The notes under the pieces are model-generated. The model was not told where the DNA came from, did not search any database, and saw nothing but the letters and a program-made list of their open reading frames with translations. 64,000 bases of DNA from Altererythrobacter sp. ZODW24 (GTDB taxonomy: Bacteria; Pseudomonadota; Alphaproteobacteria; Sphingomonadales; Sphingomonadaceae): positions 2,621,327 to 2,685,326 of the forward strand of contig NZ_CP031155.1 of the NCBI RefSeq assembly GCF_003344885.1. Direction: 5' to 3'. How positions within the stretch are numbered: the stretch's first letter is position 1; every line of letters starts with the position of its first letter. The position numbers and the translations under genes are program-made. Below are positions 1 through 9,305 of this stretch, in pieces.

Positions 1-83
1 TATGCTCTTCGAACTCGAAAATAGTGCCATCAGTAAAGTCCCCAAAATACGAAAATATGTTTCAAATGAACTAGTTAAACCGC

Positions 84-1100
84 TCAACAGTCGCGCTTCG
101 GCTTGTCATGCGTGATCGCACAAATCATCTTCTCGCCTCGTTCCGCGCCATATTCGGTAACGAGCGCCTCGCGGAACGTGACCCATTTGTCGGAGCTATC
201 TTCGATTGCGGCTTCGACTGCATGACGAAAATTCTCGTTCATGGCACCGCGCTGGGAAGTGCCCTTACCGATTTCCTCGCCAATCTCACCGACGTCCTTG
301 TGAACGTTGGCGTGTCTGACCCGGTGATCGCCTGCTTCGTTATAAAGACAGCCTCTTTCCTCATCCAGAAAGGACACGTTGTCGAAGCAGCCTGATATCA
401 GGCCGGCGGGGAAGGCCGGGTTTGCAACGCGAAGGTCGAGCCAAGGCGCGGCGCCGCGATTGCCCAAGCCTGGCGGGTTCTTGGCGGTAACCGGTAAATT
501 TAAGTTGGGTTGGTCGACCCAATTGCTGTGGGAATAGAAATCCTGAGAAGCGTGCAAGATACGCCCGAAATGGGCCAGAATATTACATTTGGCGCGCCCA
601 TGTTGGCTACCGCCGTAGATGCAGCCAAAACTCATCGAAACCTGGCGCGAACGGAACTCGCCTTTGCCATTCAGAAGTTTTGCGGCATCCGAAATTGCGT
701 GAGCCAGATTGTCTGCCATATAGTTGCGGCATTCCTCCAACGTTGTTTGGGCTTCTTCCCGTGAGCGAGGATAGCCTGAGACGTCGTAGTAATCGCCGCC
801 GCTACAATGGGCGAATGAGGTGAGCATGCCGCGGCCACGGTCGGGCGCGCCCACAGCGCCGAAATCACCTTTCTTGCCTGCAAGACTATCGAGAGTGTTT
901 TTCTCGAAGCAAGTTCCGATTGCGGACTGCTCATCGCAGGACAGCGCCTGCCGTGTTATCCGAGCGTGTTCTGAATTTTGGCCTCCACCATTGATGGTGC
1001 CAAATGCCTCGACGGCCGGGGCGTTGGTGACTGTGATCGCAAAAATTGCGGCGACAATGGCTGTGGCTTTCAAGCCGGACGGCGCGTGCAACTTTATCAT
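84..1100 (-). CDS. Secreted Het-C-like protein
   Basis: A 338-residue exported protein. Residues 1-32 form a signal peptide ending Val-Glu-Ala. The mature part has a conserved His near residue 45 (HARIT) and a block at 181-194 (ILHASQDFYSHSNW), with candidate metal ligands H183, D187 and H191. This block resembles the Het-C / zinc-dependent phospholipase C-P1 nuclease fold. There are about ten cysteines, so disulfides are likely in the periplasm or outside the cell. The open frame extends upstream to 1490, but I chose ATG 1100 because it sits directly before the signal peptide and has GGGGAC seven bases upstream; the extension would overlap lon. Enzymatic activity is inferred from the motif only. 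It is divergent from lon across a 185-base gap. Confidence 0.75.
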   Translation of the reverse strand: MIKLHAPSGLKATAIVAAIFAITVTNAPAVEAFGTINGGGQNSEHARITRQALSCDEQSAIGTCFEKNTLDSLAGKKGDFGAVGAPDRGRGMLTSFAHCSGGDYYDVSGYPRSREEAQTTLEECRNYMADNLAHAISDAAKLLNGKGEFRSRQVSMSFGCIYGGSQHGRAKCNILAHFGRILHASQDFYSHSNWVDQPNLNLPVTAKNPPGLGNRGAAPWLDLRVANPAFPAGLISGCFDNVSFLDEERGCLYNEAGDHRVRHANVHKDVGEIGEEIGKGTSQRGAMNENFRHAVEAAIEDSSDKWVTFREALVTEYGAERGEKMICAITHDKPKRDC

Positions 1101-1285
1101 CAATGTCCCCCTGAGCAACGCGGTAGCCCGGCGCAACGAAGATGTATCCTCCTTTTTTGAAACATTCGCATCCACAGCTTCCTGCGGACTACCATTGCGG
1201 GCAGGGCGGGCGGTTCCCATATTGATGGCCAAGCAAGTGCCGCGCCTGAAGTTGCAGCGGCTCAGACAGATATGGACTGCACCAA

Positions 1286-3685
1286 ATGAAACTCTTCCCT
1301 CTCCTTCCCTTGCGCGACATCGTTGTGTTTCCCGGCATGGTTGTCCCGCTTTTTGTAGGGCGTGATAAATCCGTGGCGGCGCTAGAGGCGGCGATGGAAG
1401 GCGATAAGGACATCTTCCTGCTCGCTCAGCTTGATCCGGGCTGCGATGATCCGGAGCGTGACGATCTGTATGATGTGGGCGTGGTCGCACAGGTGCTGCA
1501 GCTGCTGAAATTGCCGGACGGCACGGTCCGTGTGCTGGTCGAAGGCACGGCGCGCGCCAACCTAGAAACGCTTCGGGTAGAGGGGCGCGAAGAAGGTGGG
1601 TTTGTCGTTGCGCAGGTCGACATGCCGGAAGATGAAACTGCTGCTGGTAGTGAAGTCACCGCAATGATGCGCACGGTTGTCGATCAGTTTGGTGAATATG
1701 CGAAGCTCAACAAGAAGCTCGGCGATGACGCCGTTGCCGACCTTGGCGATATGGATGATGCGGGTCAGCTAGCCGACGCTATTGCCGCATCAATCAGCAC
1801 CAAGGTTTCCGATAAGCAGGCGCTTCTGTCCGAAAGCGATCCGCTCAAGCGGCTCGAGATGGTTTACTCCTTCATGGAGGGTGAGCTGTCCGTCCTGCAG
1901 GTCGAGCGTAAGATCCGCGGCCGCGTGAAGCGCCAGATGGAAAAGACGCAGAAGGATTATTACCTCAACGAACAGATGAAGGCGATCCAGTCCGAGCTCG
2001 GCGACGGCGAAGATGGCGACGAGTTGGGCGAACTTCAGAAGAATATCGACAAGCTCAAAATGTCGAAGGAAGCCAAGGAAAAGGCGAACTCCGAACTGAA
2101 GAAGCTCAAGGGCATGCAGCCGATGAGCGCCGAGGCCACTGTTGTCCGCAACTACCTCGATGTCTTGCTTGGCTTGCCGTGGGGCAAGAAGAGCAAGGTG
2201 AAGAAGGACATTGCCGAGGCGCAGGCGGTGCTCGACGAGGATCATTACGGGCTGGAGAAGGTCAAGGACCGGATTATCGAATATCTTGCCGTGCAAGCGC
2301 GCACCAACAAGTTGAAGGGTCCGATCCTCTGCCTCGTTGGTCCTCCCGGCGTCGGCAAGACCAGCCTTGGTAAATCGATCGCGCGTGCCACGGGCCGCGA
2401 ATTCGTGCGCCAGTCACTTGGCGGCGTGCGGGACGAAGCGGAAATTCGCGGTCACCGGCGGACCTATATCGGTTCGCTGCCGGGCAAGATCGTCACCAAT
2501 CTGAAGAAAGCCGGGAAGAGCAATCCGTTGTTCCTGCTCGACGAGATTGACAAGCTGGGTCAAGATTTCCGCGGTGATCCCGCTTCGGCGTTGCTTGAGG
2601 TGCTGGACCCGGAACAGAACTCGAAGTTTCAGGACCATTATCTGGAGCTAGACCTCGACCTGTCGGACATCATGTTTGTCACGACAGCGAACAGTCTGAA
2701 TTTGCCGCAAGCGCTGCTCGACCGGATGGAGATCATCCGCCTTGAAGGTTATACCGAAGACGAAAAGGTGGAGATCGCCAAGCGGCATTTGATTGCCAAG
2801 CAGGTCGAGGCTCACGGGCTGACCGAAGGTGAGTTCGAGCTGACCGACGACGGCCTCCGAGACCTTATCCGCTACTACACACGTGAAGCGGGCGTCCGCA
2901 CTCTGGAGCGTGAAATCGCACGGCTGGCCCGCAAGGTACTCCGCAAAATCCTCGAGAAGGAAGCGACTGGCATAACGATTACGCCAGACAACCTCGGGGA
3001 CTTCGCAGGTGTGCGTAAATTCAAGCACGGCATGAGCGAAGACACAGCCGAGGTCGGCCTTGTGACCGGCCTTGCATGGACCGAGGTCGGCGGTGAGCTG
3101 CTTTCAATTGAGAGCGTTACTACGCCAGGCAAAGGTGAGATCAAAACAACCGGCAAGCTCGGCGATGTCATGAATGAAAGCATCGCTGCGGCCTTCAGTT
3201 TCGTGAAGGCGAGGGCGCCCGCATACGGGATCAAACCATCGATCTTCCAGCGCAAGAACATTCACATTCACTTGCCCGAAGGCGCGGTGCCGAAGGATGG
3301 ACCAAGCGCTGGCGTAGGCATGGTCACGTCGATCATCTCAACACTCAGCGGTATCGCCGTGCGGCCCGATGTCGCGATGACCGGTGAGGTTACGCTGCGC
3401 GGCCGGGTGCTGCCCATTGGCGGCCTGAAGGAGAAGCTGCTCGCAGCGCGCCGCGGCGGTATCAAGACGGTCCTCATTCCCGAAGAGAATGTGAAGGATC
3501 TCGCCGAGATTGCGGACAATGTGACCGCTGGACTTGAAATCGTGCCGGTATCGCATGTGGATCAGGTTCTCGAACGGGCGCTCACTTCGCCGCCGGTCGC
3601 GATTGAGTGGACCGAGGCTGATGATCTGGCGAGCCAGCCTGCACCGGCCAGCACTCAGGGCGGGGTCGCACCAACCGCTCATTGA
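1286..3685 (+). CDS. lon: Lon ATP-dependent protease
   Basis: Lon degrades misfolded and short-lived regulatory proteins in the cytoplasm. The protein has 799 residues, the usual bacterial LonA length. It has an N-terminal substrate-binding domain starting almost at once ([13 protein letters not shown]), a coiled linker, and an AAA+ module with Walker A GPPGVGKT at 352-359 and Walker [10 protein letters not shown]. The C-terminal protease domain carries Ser674 (DGPSAG) and Lys717 (GGLKEK) as the catalytic dyad. ATG 1286 has no strong ribosome binding site, but it is the only start that puts the N-terminal domain at normal length. hupB follows 232 bases downstream, the common alphaproteobacterial order. 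A sigma-32 promoter would be expected; I could not identify one with confidence. Confidence 0.97.
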   Translation: MKLFPLLPLRDIVVFPGMVVPLFVGRDKSVAALEAAMEGDKDIFLLAQLDPGCDDPERDDLYDVGVVAQVLQLLKLPDGTVRVLVEGTARANLETLRVEGREEGGFVVAQVDMPEDETAAGSEVTAMMRTVVDQFGEYAKLNKKLGDDAVADLGDMDDAGQLADAIAASISTKVSDKQALLSESDPLKRLEMVYSFMEGELSVLQVERKIRGRVKRQMEKTQKDYYLNEQMKAIQSELGDGEDGDELGELQKNIDKLKMSKEAKEKANSELKKLKGMQPMSAEATVVRNYLDVLLGLPWGKKSKVKKDIAEAQAVLDEDHYGLEKVKDRIIEYLAVQARTNKLKGPILCLVGPPGVGKTSLGKSIARATGREFVRQSLGGVRDEAEIRGHRRTYIGSLPGKIVTNLKKAGKSNPLFLLDEIDKLGQDFRGDPASALLEVLDPEQNSKFQDHYLELDLDLSDIMFVTTANSLNLPQALLDRMEIIRLEGYTEDEKVEIAKRHLIAKQVEAHGLTEGEFELTDDGLRDLIRYYTREAGVRTLEREIARLARKVLRKILEKEATGITITPDNLGDFAGVRKFKHGMSEDTAEVGLVTGLAWTEVGGELLSIESVTTPGKGEIKTTGKLGDVMNESIAAAFSFVKARAPAYGIKPSIFQRKNIHIHLPEGAVPKDGPSAGVGMVTSIISTLSGIAVRPDVAMTGEVTLRGRVLPIGGLKEKLLAARRGGIKTVLIPEENVKDLAEIADNVTAGLEIVPVSHVDQVLERALTSPPVAIEWTEADDLASQPAPASTQGGVAPTAH

Positions 3686-3826
3686 TCATGCTGCAACGCA
3701 GCGACTCGGAGCTACGCGATAGGGGCATTTTGTTGAGTGCGGGACGGGTTAATGCCTGTCTCGGTGCTCAACTCATCGAAAATACAGAAAAAATGTCTCG
3801 TAGGGCGTCTAGACCGTGATTTGCCT

Positions 3827-3856
3827 TTGACACATGCAGGGCTAAGTGTTTCAACT
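3827..3856 (+). promoter_or_regulatory. Possible hupB promoter
   Basis: A perfect TTGACA at 3827-3832 is followed, after 17-18 bases, by the weak -10 candidate TTCAAC or TCAACT. It lies about 60 bases before the hupB start, in the lon-hupB gap. The -35 is convincing and the -10 is not. Confidence 0.35.
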
Positions 3857-3917
3857 AAACGCCATTGCCGAATACAATCGGTAGTCACAATTTCAGCAGT
3901 CAACAGGGGATGCCCGA

Positions 3918-4190
3918 ATGAACAAGAACGACCTGATCAGCGCAGTTGCCGAATCAAGCGGCCTTTCAAAAAGTGATTCCGCCAGCGCCGTTGAGGGCGT
4001 GTTTGGCGCGATTGAGAAGTCACTTTCAAAGGGTGACGAAGTTCGCCTGGTTGGTTTCGGAACGTTTTCCGTTGCTCGTCGCAAGGCTTCGACCGGTCGC
4101 AATCCGCGTACAGGTGAGCCGATGCAGATCAAGGCATCCAACCAGCCTAAGTTCAAAGCGGGCAAGGGCCTGAAAGACGCCGTCAACTAA
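3918..4190 (+). CDS. hupB: DNA-binding protein HU
   Basis: A 90-residue histone-like protein that bends and compacts DNA as a dimer. It has the full HU/IHF fold: N-terminal helices (MNKNDLISAVAESSGLS), the GFGTFSVARRKA strand and the DNA-intercalating arm with RNPRTGE around residues 60-66. The lack of IHF-specific features favours HU. GGGGA lies eight bases before ATG 3918. It is probably transcribed from its own promoter in the lon-hupB gap and ends at a strong terminator at 4232-4269. Confidence 0.95.
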   Translation: MNKNDLISAVAESSGLSKSDSASAVEGVFGAIEKSLSKGDEVRLVGFGTFSVARRKASTGRNPRTGEPMQIKASNQPKFKAGKGLKDAVN

Positions 4191-4200
4191 GACACGTCAA

Positions 4201-4218
4201 TCGCGGCACTCGCCGCGA
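4201..4218 (+). other. Small hairpin after hupB
   Basis: TCGCGGC (4201-4207), a four-base loop ACTC, and GCCGCGA (4212-4218) form a perfect seven-pair stem just behind the hupB stop. It may stabilise the mRNA 3' end or assist the terminator 14 bases further on. Confidence 0.5.
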
Positions 4219-4231
4219 CATTGCTAGAATC

Positions 4232-4269
4232 AAAAACCGCGCCAGCCCATTCGGGTCGGCGCGGTTTTT
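4232..4269. terminator. Bidirectional Rho-independent terminator
   Basis: AAAAACCGCGCC (4232-4243) pairs perfectly with GGCGCGGTTTTT (4258-4269) across a 14-base loop. The run of T on one arm and of A on the other makes it work in both directions, for hupB on the plus strand and the lipoprotein gene on the minus strand. Confidence 0.9.
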
Positions 4270-4300
4270 CTTTTCGCGCTTCTGCCAATTGCGTGGGCGA

Positions 4301-5173
4301 TCAGTTGGCGATTCTCACCAGTGCGGTTGGTGCGGCAGTGGTGCGTATGTTGACCCGCCATTCGAGCCTACGTCCACCGGCGATCGTCTGTGCACCTTCA
4401 TCGGTGTTGTTCGCCAGGATTTCTCCATCGGTGGTCAGGATGAATGTCCCGTCGAGGTCAGGCATTGAGGGGACGTTTCCGCCTTCGCTCATCGCGCCGC
4501 GCATTACTGCCGCTTGCATCGTGCCACCGCCAAACATTGGATTGGCTTGCTGAGGCGTGAAGCCCGGCGCATCGATCCGGATCGAGCCATCTTTCCGGCG
4601 GTTTAGCATAACGAAGTAGTTCGGCACCGGCATTCCCTCAATGGAAGGAAATACGAAGTCGTGACTGATGCGGCTGGCAATGTTGAATTCTACGTCGAAC
4701 ATGCCGTCACCAAGGTATTCAACCTTATCCCAGCCGCGCTGACGGCTCAGATTGTCGGCGAATTCTTGCGCTGACTCTGGATCGGAAGGGTCGAGACCGC
4801 CAAGCATGGCTTTGACCATAGCCTTCTCGTTCTCAGCATTTTCAGCTCTGGCGGAGGCGCCATTTTCCCAATCCATTTTCTGGTTGGCGAGTTCGTCGAG
4901 AGTGCATTCGCGCTCTTCGAAATCGTCATCGTAACATTCCTCTTCGGTGAACTCTTCGGACTTGGAGTCGGAGCCCATCTCGGCAAGTTTACTGAGACCG
5001 AGAAAGAATATCTGGCCATCATAGCTATAGGTGAACGTCCCATCATTCCGCAGATCGAGCGTGGATGTGAACTTGCCCGGCATCAGGAAACACGCTGAAA
5101 GCAGCAGAGACATGCCCGCCACAACAAGCGCACGTGACGCTAATTTGGTGGATGTCAGAAAATTCATATTCAT
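4301..5173 (-). CDS. Lipoprotein of unknown function
   Basis: A 290-residue protein with a lipoprotein signal: a positively charged start, a hydrophobic segment and lipobox LLSAC with the modified Cys near residue 28. The next residues (FLMPG) do not include Asp at +2, so outer-membrane sorting is plausible. The mature part has an acidic patch around residues 70-95 (EEFTEEECYDDDFEERE), two cysteines that could pair, and a C-terminal beta-rich region. I do not recognise the family. Its ATG overlaps the rlmB stop as ATGA, so the two genes are translationally coupled; an ATG two codons later is an alternative start. It ends at the shared terminator with hupB. Confidence 0.8.
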   Translation of the reverse strand: MNMNFLTSTKLASRALVVAGMSLLLSACFLMPGKFTSTLDLRNDGTFTYSYDGQIFFLGLSKLAEMGSDSKSEEFTEEECYDDDFEERECTLDELANQKMDWENGASARAENAENEKAMVKAMLGGLDPSDPESAQEFADNLSRQRGWDKVEYLGDGMFDVEFNIASRISHDFVFPSIEGMPVPNYFVMLNRRKDGSIRIDAPGFTPQQANPMFGGGTMQAAVMRGAMSEGGNVPSMPDLDGTFILTTDGEILANNTDEGAQTIAGGRRLEWRVNIRTTAAPTALVRIAN

Positions 5174-5979
5174 TCCCCCTCGGTTTCAATACCTCGTGCC
5201 GCAACGGCATATAGGGAAATAGCTGCAGCATTGGAAACATTCAGGCTTTCTACGGCGCTAGTAATTGGCAATTTAGCCAGCGCGTCGCAGTGCGCCGCGA
5301 TGTTCGCGCGCATGCCGGGCCCCTCGGCGCCGAGCACCAAAGCTACCGGTCCAGTCGGCAAAGCTTCGGACAATGTGGCCTCAGCTTCCCCCGCCAGGCC
5401 GATGCGCCAATATCCGGCGTTGGCCATATCTTCTAGCGCGCGGGCGAGGTTCACCACCCGGACCCATGGCACGGTGTCCAAAGCGCCCGAGGCCGACTTG
5501 GCCAGTGTACCCGATTCCGGCGGAGCGTGGCGATCCTGCGTAACAACGGCGGCTGCGCCAAATGCAGCTGCGGACCGGATGATCGCGCCGACATTATGCG
5601 GGTCTGTGACCTGATCTAGCACCACAAGCGGACGCTCTGCGGCGCCATGCATGACATCCTCCAAATGGAGTTCATCCAGCGGGGAACATTCCAGCACCAG
5701 GCCCTGATGCGGTGCGTCGCGTGCAACCAACCGTCCCAGATCTGCAGCAGATGCATGCTCGACGGGGAAGTGTTCTGGCAATTCGCCATCTAACGACTCG
5801 ATGCCTTCAGGCGTCGCCCACAGCTTTTGATGCTTGCGATCAGGGTTTTTTAGCGCAGCTTCGACAGCGTGACGGCCCCAAAGGCGCACTTGGCCTGTGC
5901 TGGCTCTTCCACTGCCGCGTCCGCCCTTCATGCGGCCAGCGCGGCCCCTTAGCGCGCGCTTCCGTTCGGGTTTAGCCAT
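5170..5979 (-). CDS. rlmB: 23S rRNA 2'-O-ribose methyltransferase, RlmB/SpoU type
   Basis: A SAM-dependent methyltransferase predicted to 2'-O-methylate 23S rRNA at the position equivalent to G2251 in E. coli. After a basic N-terminal extension (residues 1-30) come the substrate-binding domain and a SPOUT domain with all three motifs: NVGAIIRSAAAFG (129-141), LVLGAEGPGM (214-223) and SLNVSNAAAISLY (245-257). The three form the knotted SAM site. Length 269 is typical. AGGAA lies six bases before ATG 5979. A related TrmH-family target cannot be excluded, but the length and motifs favour RlmB. It is divergent from tRNA-Tyr and heads a two-gene operon with the lipoprotein. Confidence 0.9.
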   Translation of the reverse strand: MAKPERKRALRGRAGRMKGGRGSGRASTGQVRLWGRHAVEAALKNPDRKHQKLWATPEGIESLDGELPEHFPVEHASAADLGRLVARDAPHQGLVLECSPLDELHLEDVMHGAAERPLVVLDQVTDPHNVGAIIRSAAAFGAAAVVTQDRHAPPESGTLAKSASGALDTVPWVRVVNLARALEDMANAGYWRIGLAGEAEATLSEALPTGPVALVLGAEGPGMRANIAAHCDALAKLPITSAVESLNVSNAAAISLYAVAARGIETEGE

Positions 5980-6144
5980 GATTTTTCCTGTCTGAAATGC
6001 TGCTTATGTCGCCCTGTGCCAGTGAGCCAGTTGACAGGCAAGCATCGCTTCGCCATTGACCCGCGCACTCGGCACTACAGCCCCGCAATTGTGGGGCGTT
6101 TGACCGGACCCGGCTTTGGCCGGACCGGTGTCAGGCGATGATGT

Positions 6145-6230
6145 GGACAGGTGGCCGAGTGGTTAAAGGCAGCAGACTGTAAATCTGCCCGCGCAAGCGT
6201 ACATAGGTTCGAATCCTATCCTGTCCACCA
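6145..6230 (+). tRNA. tRNA-Tyr (anticodon GTA)
   Basis: The acceptor stem GGACAGG (6145-6151) pairs with CCTGTCC (6220-6226). The anticodon loop is 6177-6183 with GTA at 6179-6181. It has the long class II variable arm expected of bacterial tRNA-Tyr, a TTCGAAT T-loop, and encoded CCA at 6228-6230. Confidence 0.97.
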
Positions 6231-6308
6231 TCATCCAATTCCTCGCCAGGCTGAAATGCGACAACCCGTCTGCTTGCAGGATGCTGCGGCGGGTCTTATT
6301 AGCGGTGC

Positions 6309-7439
6309 ATGGATATAGAGCACACTCCCGTTATCTCCGGCACGGGCCTTTTTACTCCGGAAGAATCAATTTCAAACGAAGAGCTGGTCGCCAGCTTCAA
6401 TGCTTTCGTTGAGCGGCAAAATGCCCTGCATGCTGAGCAGATCGCTGCCGGTGAAGCAGAGGCGTTGCACCCTAGCTCGGTCGAATTCATTGAGAAGGCG
6501 AGCGGTATCAAGGCGCGTCATGTCGTGGACAAGGCGTCTATTCTTGATCCCGACACCATGTGCCCGCGCTTGCCCGAACGCAGCAATGATGAATTGTCGA
6601 TCATGGCTGAAATCGGTGTGGACGCCTGCAGGCAGGCCTTGAAACAGGCCGGGCGCGATGTTGCCGATGTTGATGCGGTTCTTTGTGCGGCATCCAATAT
6701 GCAGCGCGGCTATCCAGCAATGGCGATTGAGATTCAGCAGGCACTGGGCATAGATGGCTTTGGCTTCGATATGAATGTCGCTTGTTCATCTGCGACTTTC
6801 GGCATCCAGACTGCAGCAGATTACATCCGTTCGGGCAACGCGAAGTCGGTGCTCGTCGTCAGCCCGGAGATCACCTCTGGTCATCTCAACTGGCGCGACC
6901 GTGATAGCCATTTCATCTTCGGTGATGTCGCGACAGCCGTGTTGGTCGAGAGCAAGGCCATCGCGCCCGCCGAGCATTGGGAAATTGTCGGCACCAAGCT
7001 CAAGACAGTGTTCTCGAACAACATCCGCAACAATTTTGGCTTCCTCAATCGCACCCATCCGGAAACTGCGGAGGACGCGGATAAGCTGTTTATTCAGGAA
7101 GGCCGCAAGGTCTTTAAGGAGGTCGTGCCGATGGTTGCGGCTATGATCCTGGAAGAGGCCGAACGGCTGGAGATTGATCCTGCAACGCTGCGCCGTATGT
7201 GGCTGCATCAGGCCAATGCCGGGATGAACCGTCTGATCGCACATCGCGTTCTGGGCCATGAGGCCAATGAGGACGAAAGCCCGACTGTGCTCGATACGTA
7301 TGGCAATACGTCCAGCGCAGGATCAATTATCGCTTTCCATAAGCACAGCGGTGATTTGGCAGCTGGTGATACGGGGCTGATCTGCAGTTTTGGCGCAGGA
7401 TATTCGGCGGGCACTGTGTTCGTGCGAAAGGCCGCTTGA
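6309..7439 (+). CDS. Beta-ketoacyl-ACP synthase III, long form
   Basis: A thiolase-fold condensing enzyme that joins an acyl-CoA to malonyl-ACP. The triad Cys159 (NVACSSATFG), His300 (WLHQANAGMN) and Asn333 (YGNTSSAGS) is complete. At 376 residues it is clearly longer than classic FabH (about 320) and resembles the long type known from Pseudomonas PA3286, which feeds beta-oxidation-derived acyl-CoA into fatty acid synthesis. It is not next to plsX, where housekeeping fabH usually sits. No strong ribosome binding site precedes ATG 6309. The substrate chain length cannot be read from the sequence. Confidence 0.88.
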   Translation: MDIEHTPVISGTGLFTPEESISNEELVASFNAFVERQNALHAEQIAAGEAEALHPSSVEFIEKASGIKARHVVDKASILDPDTMCPRLPERSNDELSIMAEIGVDACRQALKQAGRDVADVDAVLCAASNMQRGYPAMAIEIQQALGIDGFGFDMNVACSSATFGIQTAADYIRSGNAKSVLVVSPEITSGHLNWRDRDSHFIFGDVATAVLVESKAIAPAEHWEIVGTKLKTVFSNNIRNNFGFLNRTHPETAEDADKLFIQEGRKVFKEVVPMVAAMILEEAERLEIDPATLRRMWLHQANAGMNRLIAHRVLGHEANEDESPTVLDTYGNTSSAGSIIAFHKHSGDLAAGDTGLICSFGAGYSAGTVFVRKAA

Positions 7440-7499
7440 CCACGGTTTGGTTACCGGCACTGCCTTGCCGTGCACAAATGTAATCCCTAGGTGAAGCCA

Positions 7500-8252
7500 A
7501 TGGCAGGTGATTTATTAGACAACCGAGGCCGGGGTGAAGCCGGCTGGGAGTTGCCCTCGATCCATCCGGAAGGGCGCAAGTTTGGCGTCATTTCAGTAGG
7601 TATAAGCCTGATCTTCCTGCTGCTGCTGGATTGGTCAATCATTGGCTGGCCGATGTTGGCACTATCAGCAGGCGTATTCGCATTCTTCCGTGATCCAGAA
7701 CGAGTGGTTCCGCAAAGCGAAAACTCGATTGTATCTCCGGCAGACGGAATGGTTTCGCTGATTAGTGAAGTCAGCCCTCCGCGAGAATTGCAGACTGATG
7801 ATGGCAGCGGCGCCCGTGGGCTTGGCAGCGAGCCGGTTACGCGGATTTCGATATTCATGTCGGTATTCGATGTGCACATTAATCGTGCGCCGATTGGCGG
7901 GACCGTGCGCCGACTGTTCTATATCCCCGGTAAGTTTCTCAACGCCAATCTCGATAAGGCGAGCGAAGAGAATGAACGTCAGCATATTCTGATCGAGCGT
8001 AACGACGGAGTGGCTATCGGCTTCACCCAGATCGCTGGCATGGTTGCGCGGCGAATTGTTCCATTTGTGAAACCGGGCGATATTCTTGCTGCTGGTCAGC
8101 GGGTCGGGTTGATCCGTTTCGGCAGCCGCGTTGATGTCTATCTACCGGCAGGAACAGATTCGAAAGTACTGCTGGGCCAGAAAGTCATTGCGGGCGAAAC
8201 CGTGTTGGCCGAAATCGGCGAGCAGAAGCTGATTGAGGGTGTAAGCCAATAA
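7500..8252 (+). CDS. psd: Phosphatidylserine decarboxylase proenzyme
   Basis: Converts phosphatidylserine to phosphatidylethanolamine at the inner membrane. The proenzyme cuts itself between Gly208 and Ser209 ([11 protein letters not shown]), leaving a pyruvoyl group on the short alpha chain. The N-terminal hydrophobic stretch (residues 30-62) anchors it. The 250-residue length fits the short alphaproteobacterial type. A GTG at 7491 is in frame, but the TAGGTGA spanning it is a good ribosome binding site for ATG 7500, which I prefer. Its TAA shares one base with the pssA start, so synthesis and decarboxylation of phosphatidylserine are co-translated. Confidence 0.95.
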   Translation: MAGDLLDNRGRGEAGWELPSIHPEGRKFGVISVGISLIFLLLLDWSIIGWPMLALSAGVFAFFRDPERVVPQSENSIVSPADGMVSLISEVSPPRELQTDDGSGARGLGSEPVTRISIFMSVFDVHINRAPIGGTVRRLFYIPGKFLNANLDKASEENERQHILIERNDGVAIGFTQIAGMVARRIVPFVKPGDILAAGQRVGLIRFGSRVDVYLPAGTDSKVLLGQKVIAGETVLAEIGEQKLIEGVSQ

Positions 8253-9106
8253 TGGATGATAGCGGCGAACGTCTGGGCCCCAAGTCCAGCGAAGGCGAAA
8301 TGCGGAAGCGACGGTTCGGCGGGCGCGGGCTGTCACTCCGCTCGGTTGTGCCCAATGCAATAACGGCAGCGGCTATGTGCTCGGGCCTAACCGGCATTCG
8401 CTTTGCTATTGTTGGTAATTGGGAAATGTGCCTCTTTGCGATCATTCTGGCTGGCGTGCTGGACGGAATTGATGGGCGGATTGCCCGCTTGCTTAAAGCG
8501 CAGTCCCGGTTTGGGGCCGAGCTGGACAGTCTGGCTGATTCCCTGTCGTTTGGCATGGCGCCAGCGCTGATTATCTATCTTTGGTCGCTGCAAGATTGGC
8601 CACGCTTTGGCTGGTTCGCTTGCCTTGCGTTCGCGCTGGCGGCCACTTTGCGTTTGGCGCGCTTCAATGCCCAGATCGACGAGGACGAACAACCGCACAA
8701 ATCCGCTGGTTTTCTCACCGGCGTACCCGCGCCCGTTGGGGCAGGGTTGGCATTCCTGCCGTTCTACCTCTGGATTGCTACAGACATTGAGCAATTCCGC
8801 GACCCGATTCTCAACGCTGCCTGGATCGCTTTCATGGCGTTTTTGATGATTTCCAACATAGCGACGCTCAGTTGGTCGGCGATCAAGCCTCAACGAAGCA
8901 TTCGTCTCGAAATGATTTTCGGTATCGGGATTCTCTTCGCGGCATTGCTTAGCGAGCCATGGTGGACGCTCGTCGCGATCTGCGTTGGCTATCTGTCTCT
9001 AATGCCGCTCGGCATAATCAAATATAGCCGGGTTAAGCGGCAACTTGAAGCTGAGGATATTCTGCCGCCTGTTGCACCGCTCGACGTGAAACAGCTGCCG
9101 AAATAG
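8252..9106 (+). CDS. pssA: CDP-diacylglycerol-serine O-phosphatidyltransferase
   Basis: Makes phosphatidylserine from CDP-diacylglycerol and serine; the product is the substrate of the preceding gene. This 284-residue membrane protein has the CDP-alcohol phosphotransferase signature with metal-binding Asp71, Asp74, Asp92 and Asp96 and the AR pair at 78-79. Several hydrophobic segments fit six to eight membrane spans. The start overlaps the psd stop (TAATG). The last 74 bases overlap, on the opposite strand, the end of the small gene at 9033-9305. Confidence 0.95.
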   Translation: MDDSGERLGPKSSEGEMRKRRFGGRGLSLRSVVPNAITAAAMCSGLTGIRFAIVGNWEMCLFAIILAGVLDGIDGRIARLLKAQSRFGAELDSLADSLSFGMAPALIIYLWSLQDWPRFGWFACLAFALAATLRLARFNAQIDEDEQPHKSAGFLTGVPAPVGAGLAFLPFYLWIATDIEQFRDPILNAAWIAFMAFLMISNIATLSWSAIKPQRSIRLEMIFGIGILFAALLSEPWWTLVAICVGYLSLMPLGIIKYSRVKRQLEAEDILPPVAPLDVKQLPK

Positions 9107-9305
9107 GCGTTACAGTTGCCGGTGCACGCGTGGTGCGGCGCTCTTTCTCAAAGCTGATAGTCACAACACGCTGGTTGCCGCAGAAGGCAGCTTCGCGGCG
9201 CAACCGGCCGTAGCTGGCGAATGCACAGTAATAACTGTCAGCCAAGGTGGTCATGGTGAGGGCACCAATTGCGACAAAACCAGCGGTGATAACAAAAGCG
9301 AGCAT
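9033..9305 (-). CDS. Small single-pass membrane protein, unknown
   Basis: A 90-residue frame starting at ATG 9305, with AGGACG seven bases upstream. Residues 1-22 are hydrophobic (LAFVITAGFVAIGALTMTTLA) and could be a signal peptide or membrane anchor. Two cysteines follow near 28 and 42, then a basic, Thr/Ala-rich tail. The last 74 bases run antisense to the end of pssA. The ribosome binding site, placed directly before a clean hydrophobic N-terminus, supports a real gene; the function is unknown. Confidence 0.6.
   Translation of the reverse strand: MLAFVITAGFVAIGALTMTTLADSYYCAFASYGRLRREAAFCGNQRVVTISFEKERRTTRAPATVTPISAAVSRRAVQQAAEYPQLQVAA

Noticed and set aside
1-83. Possible gene fragment at the left edge
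   Set aside because: AT-rich sequence with stops in the frames examined and no recognisable coding signal; too short to judge.
6145-6230. tRNA genes as integration sites of a mobile element
   Set aside because: None of the three tRNA genes (Tyr, His, Met) is followed by an integrase or by a repeated copy of its 3' end within the window.
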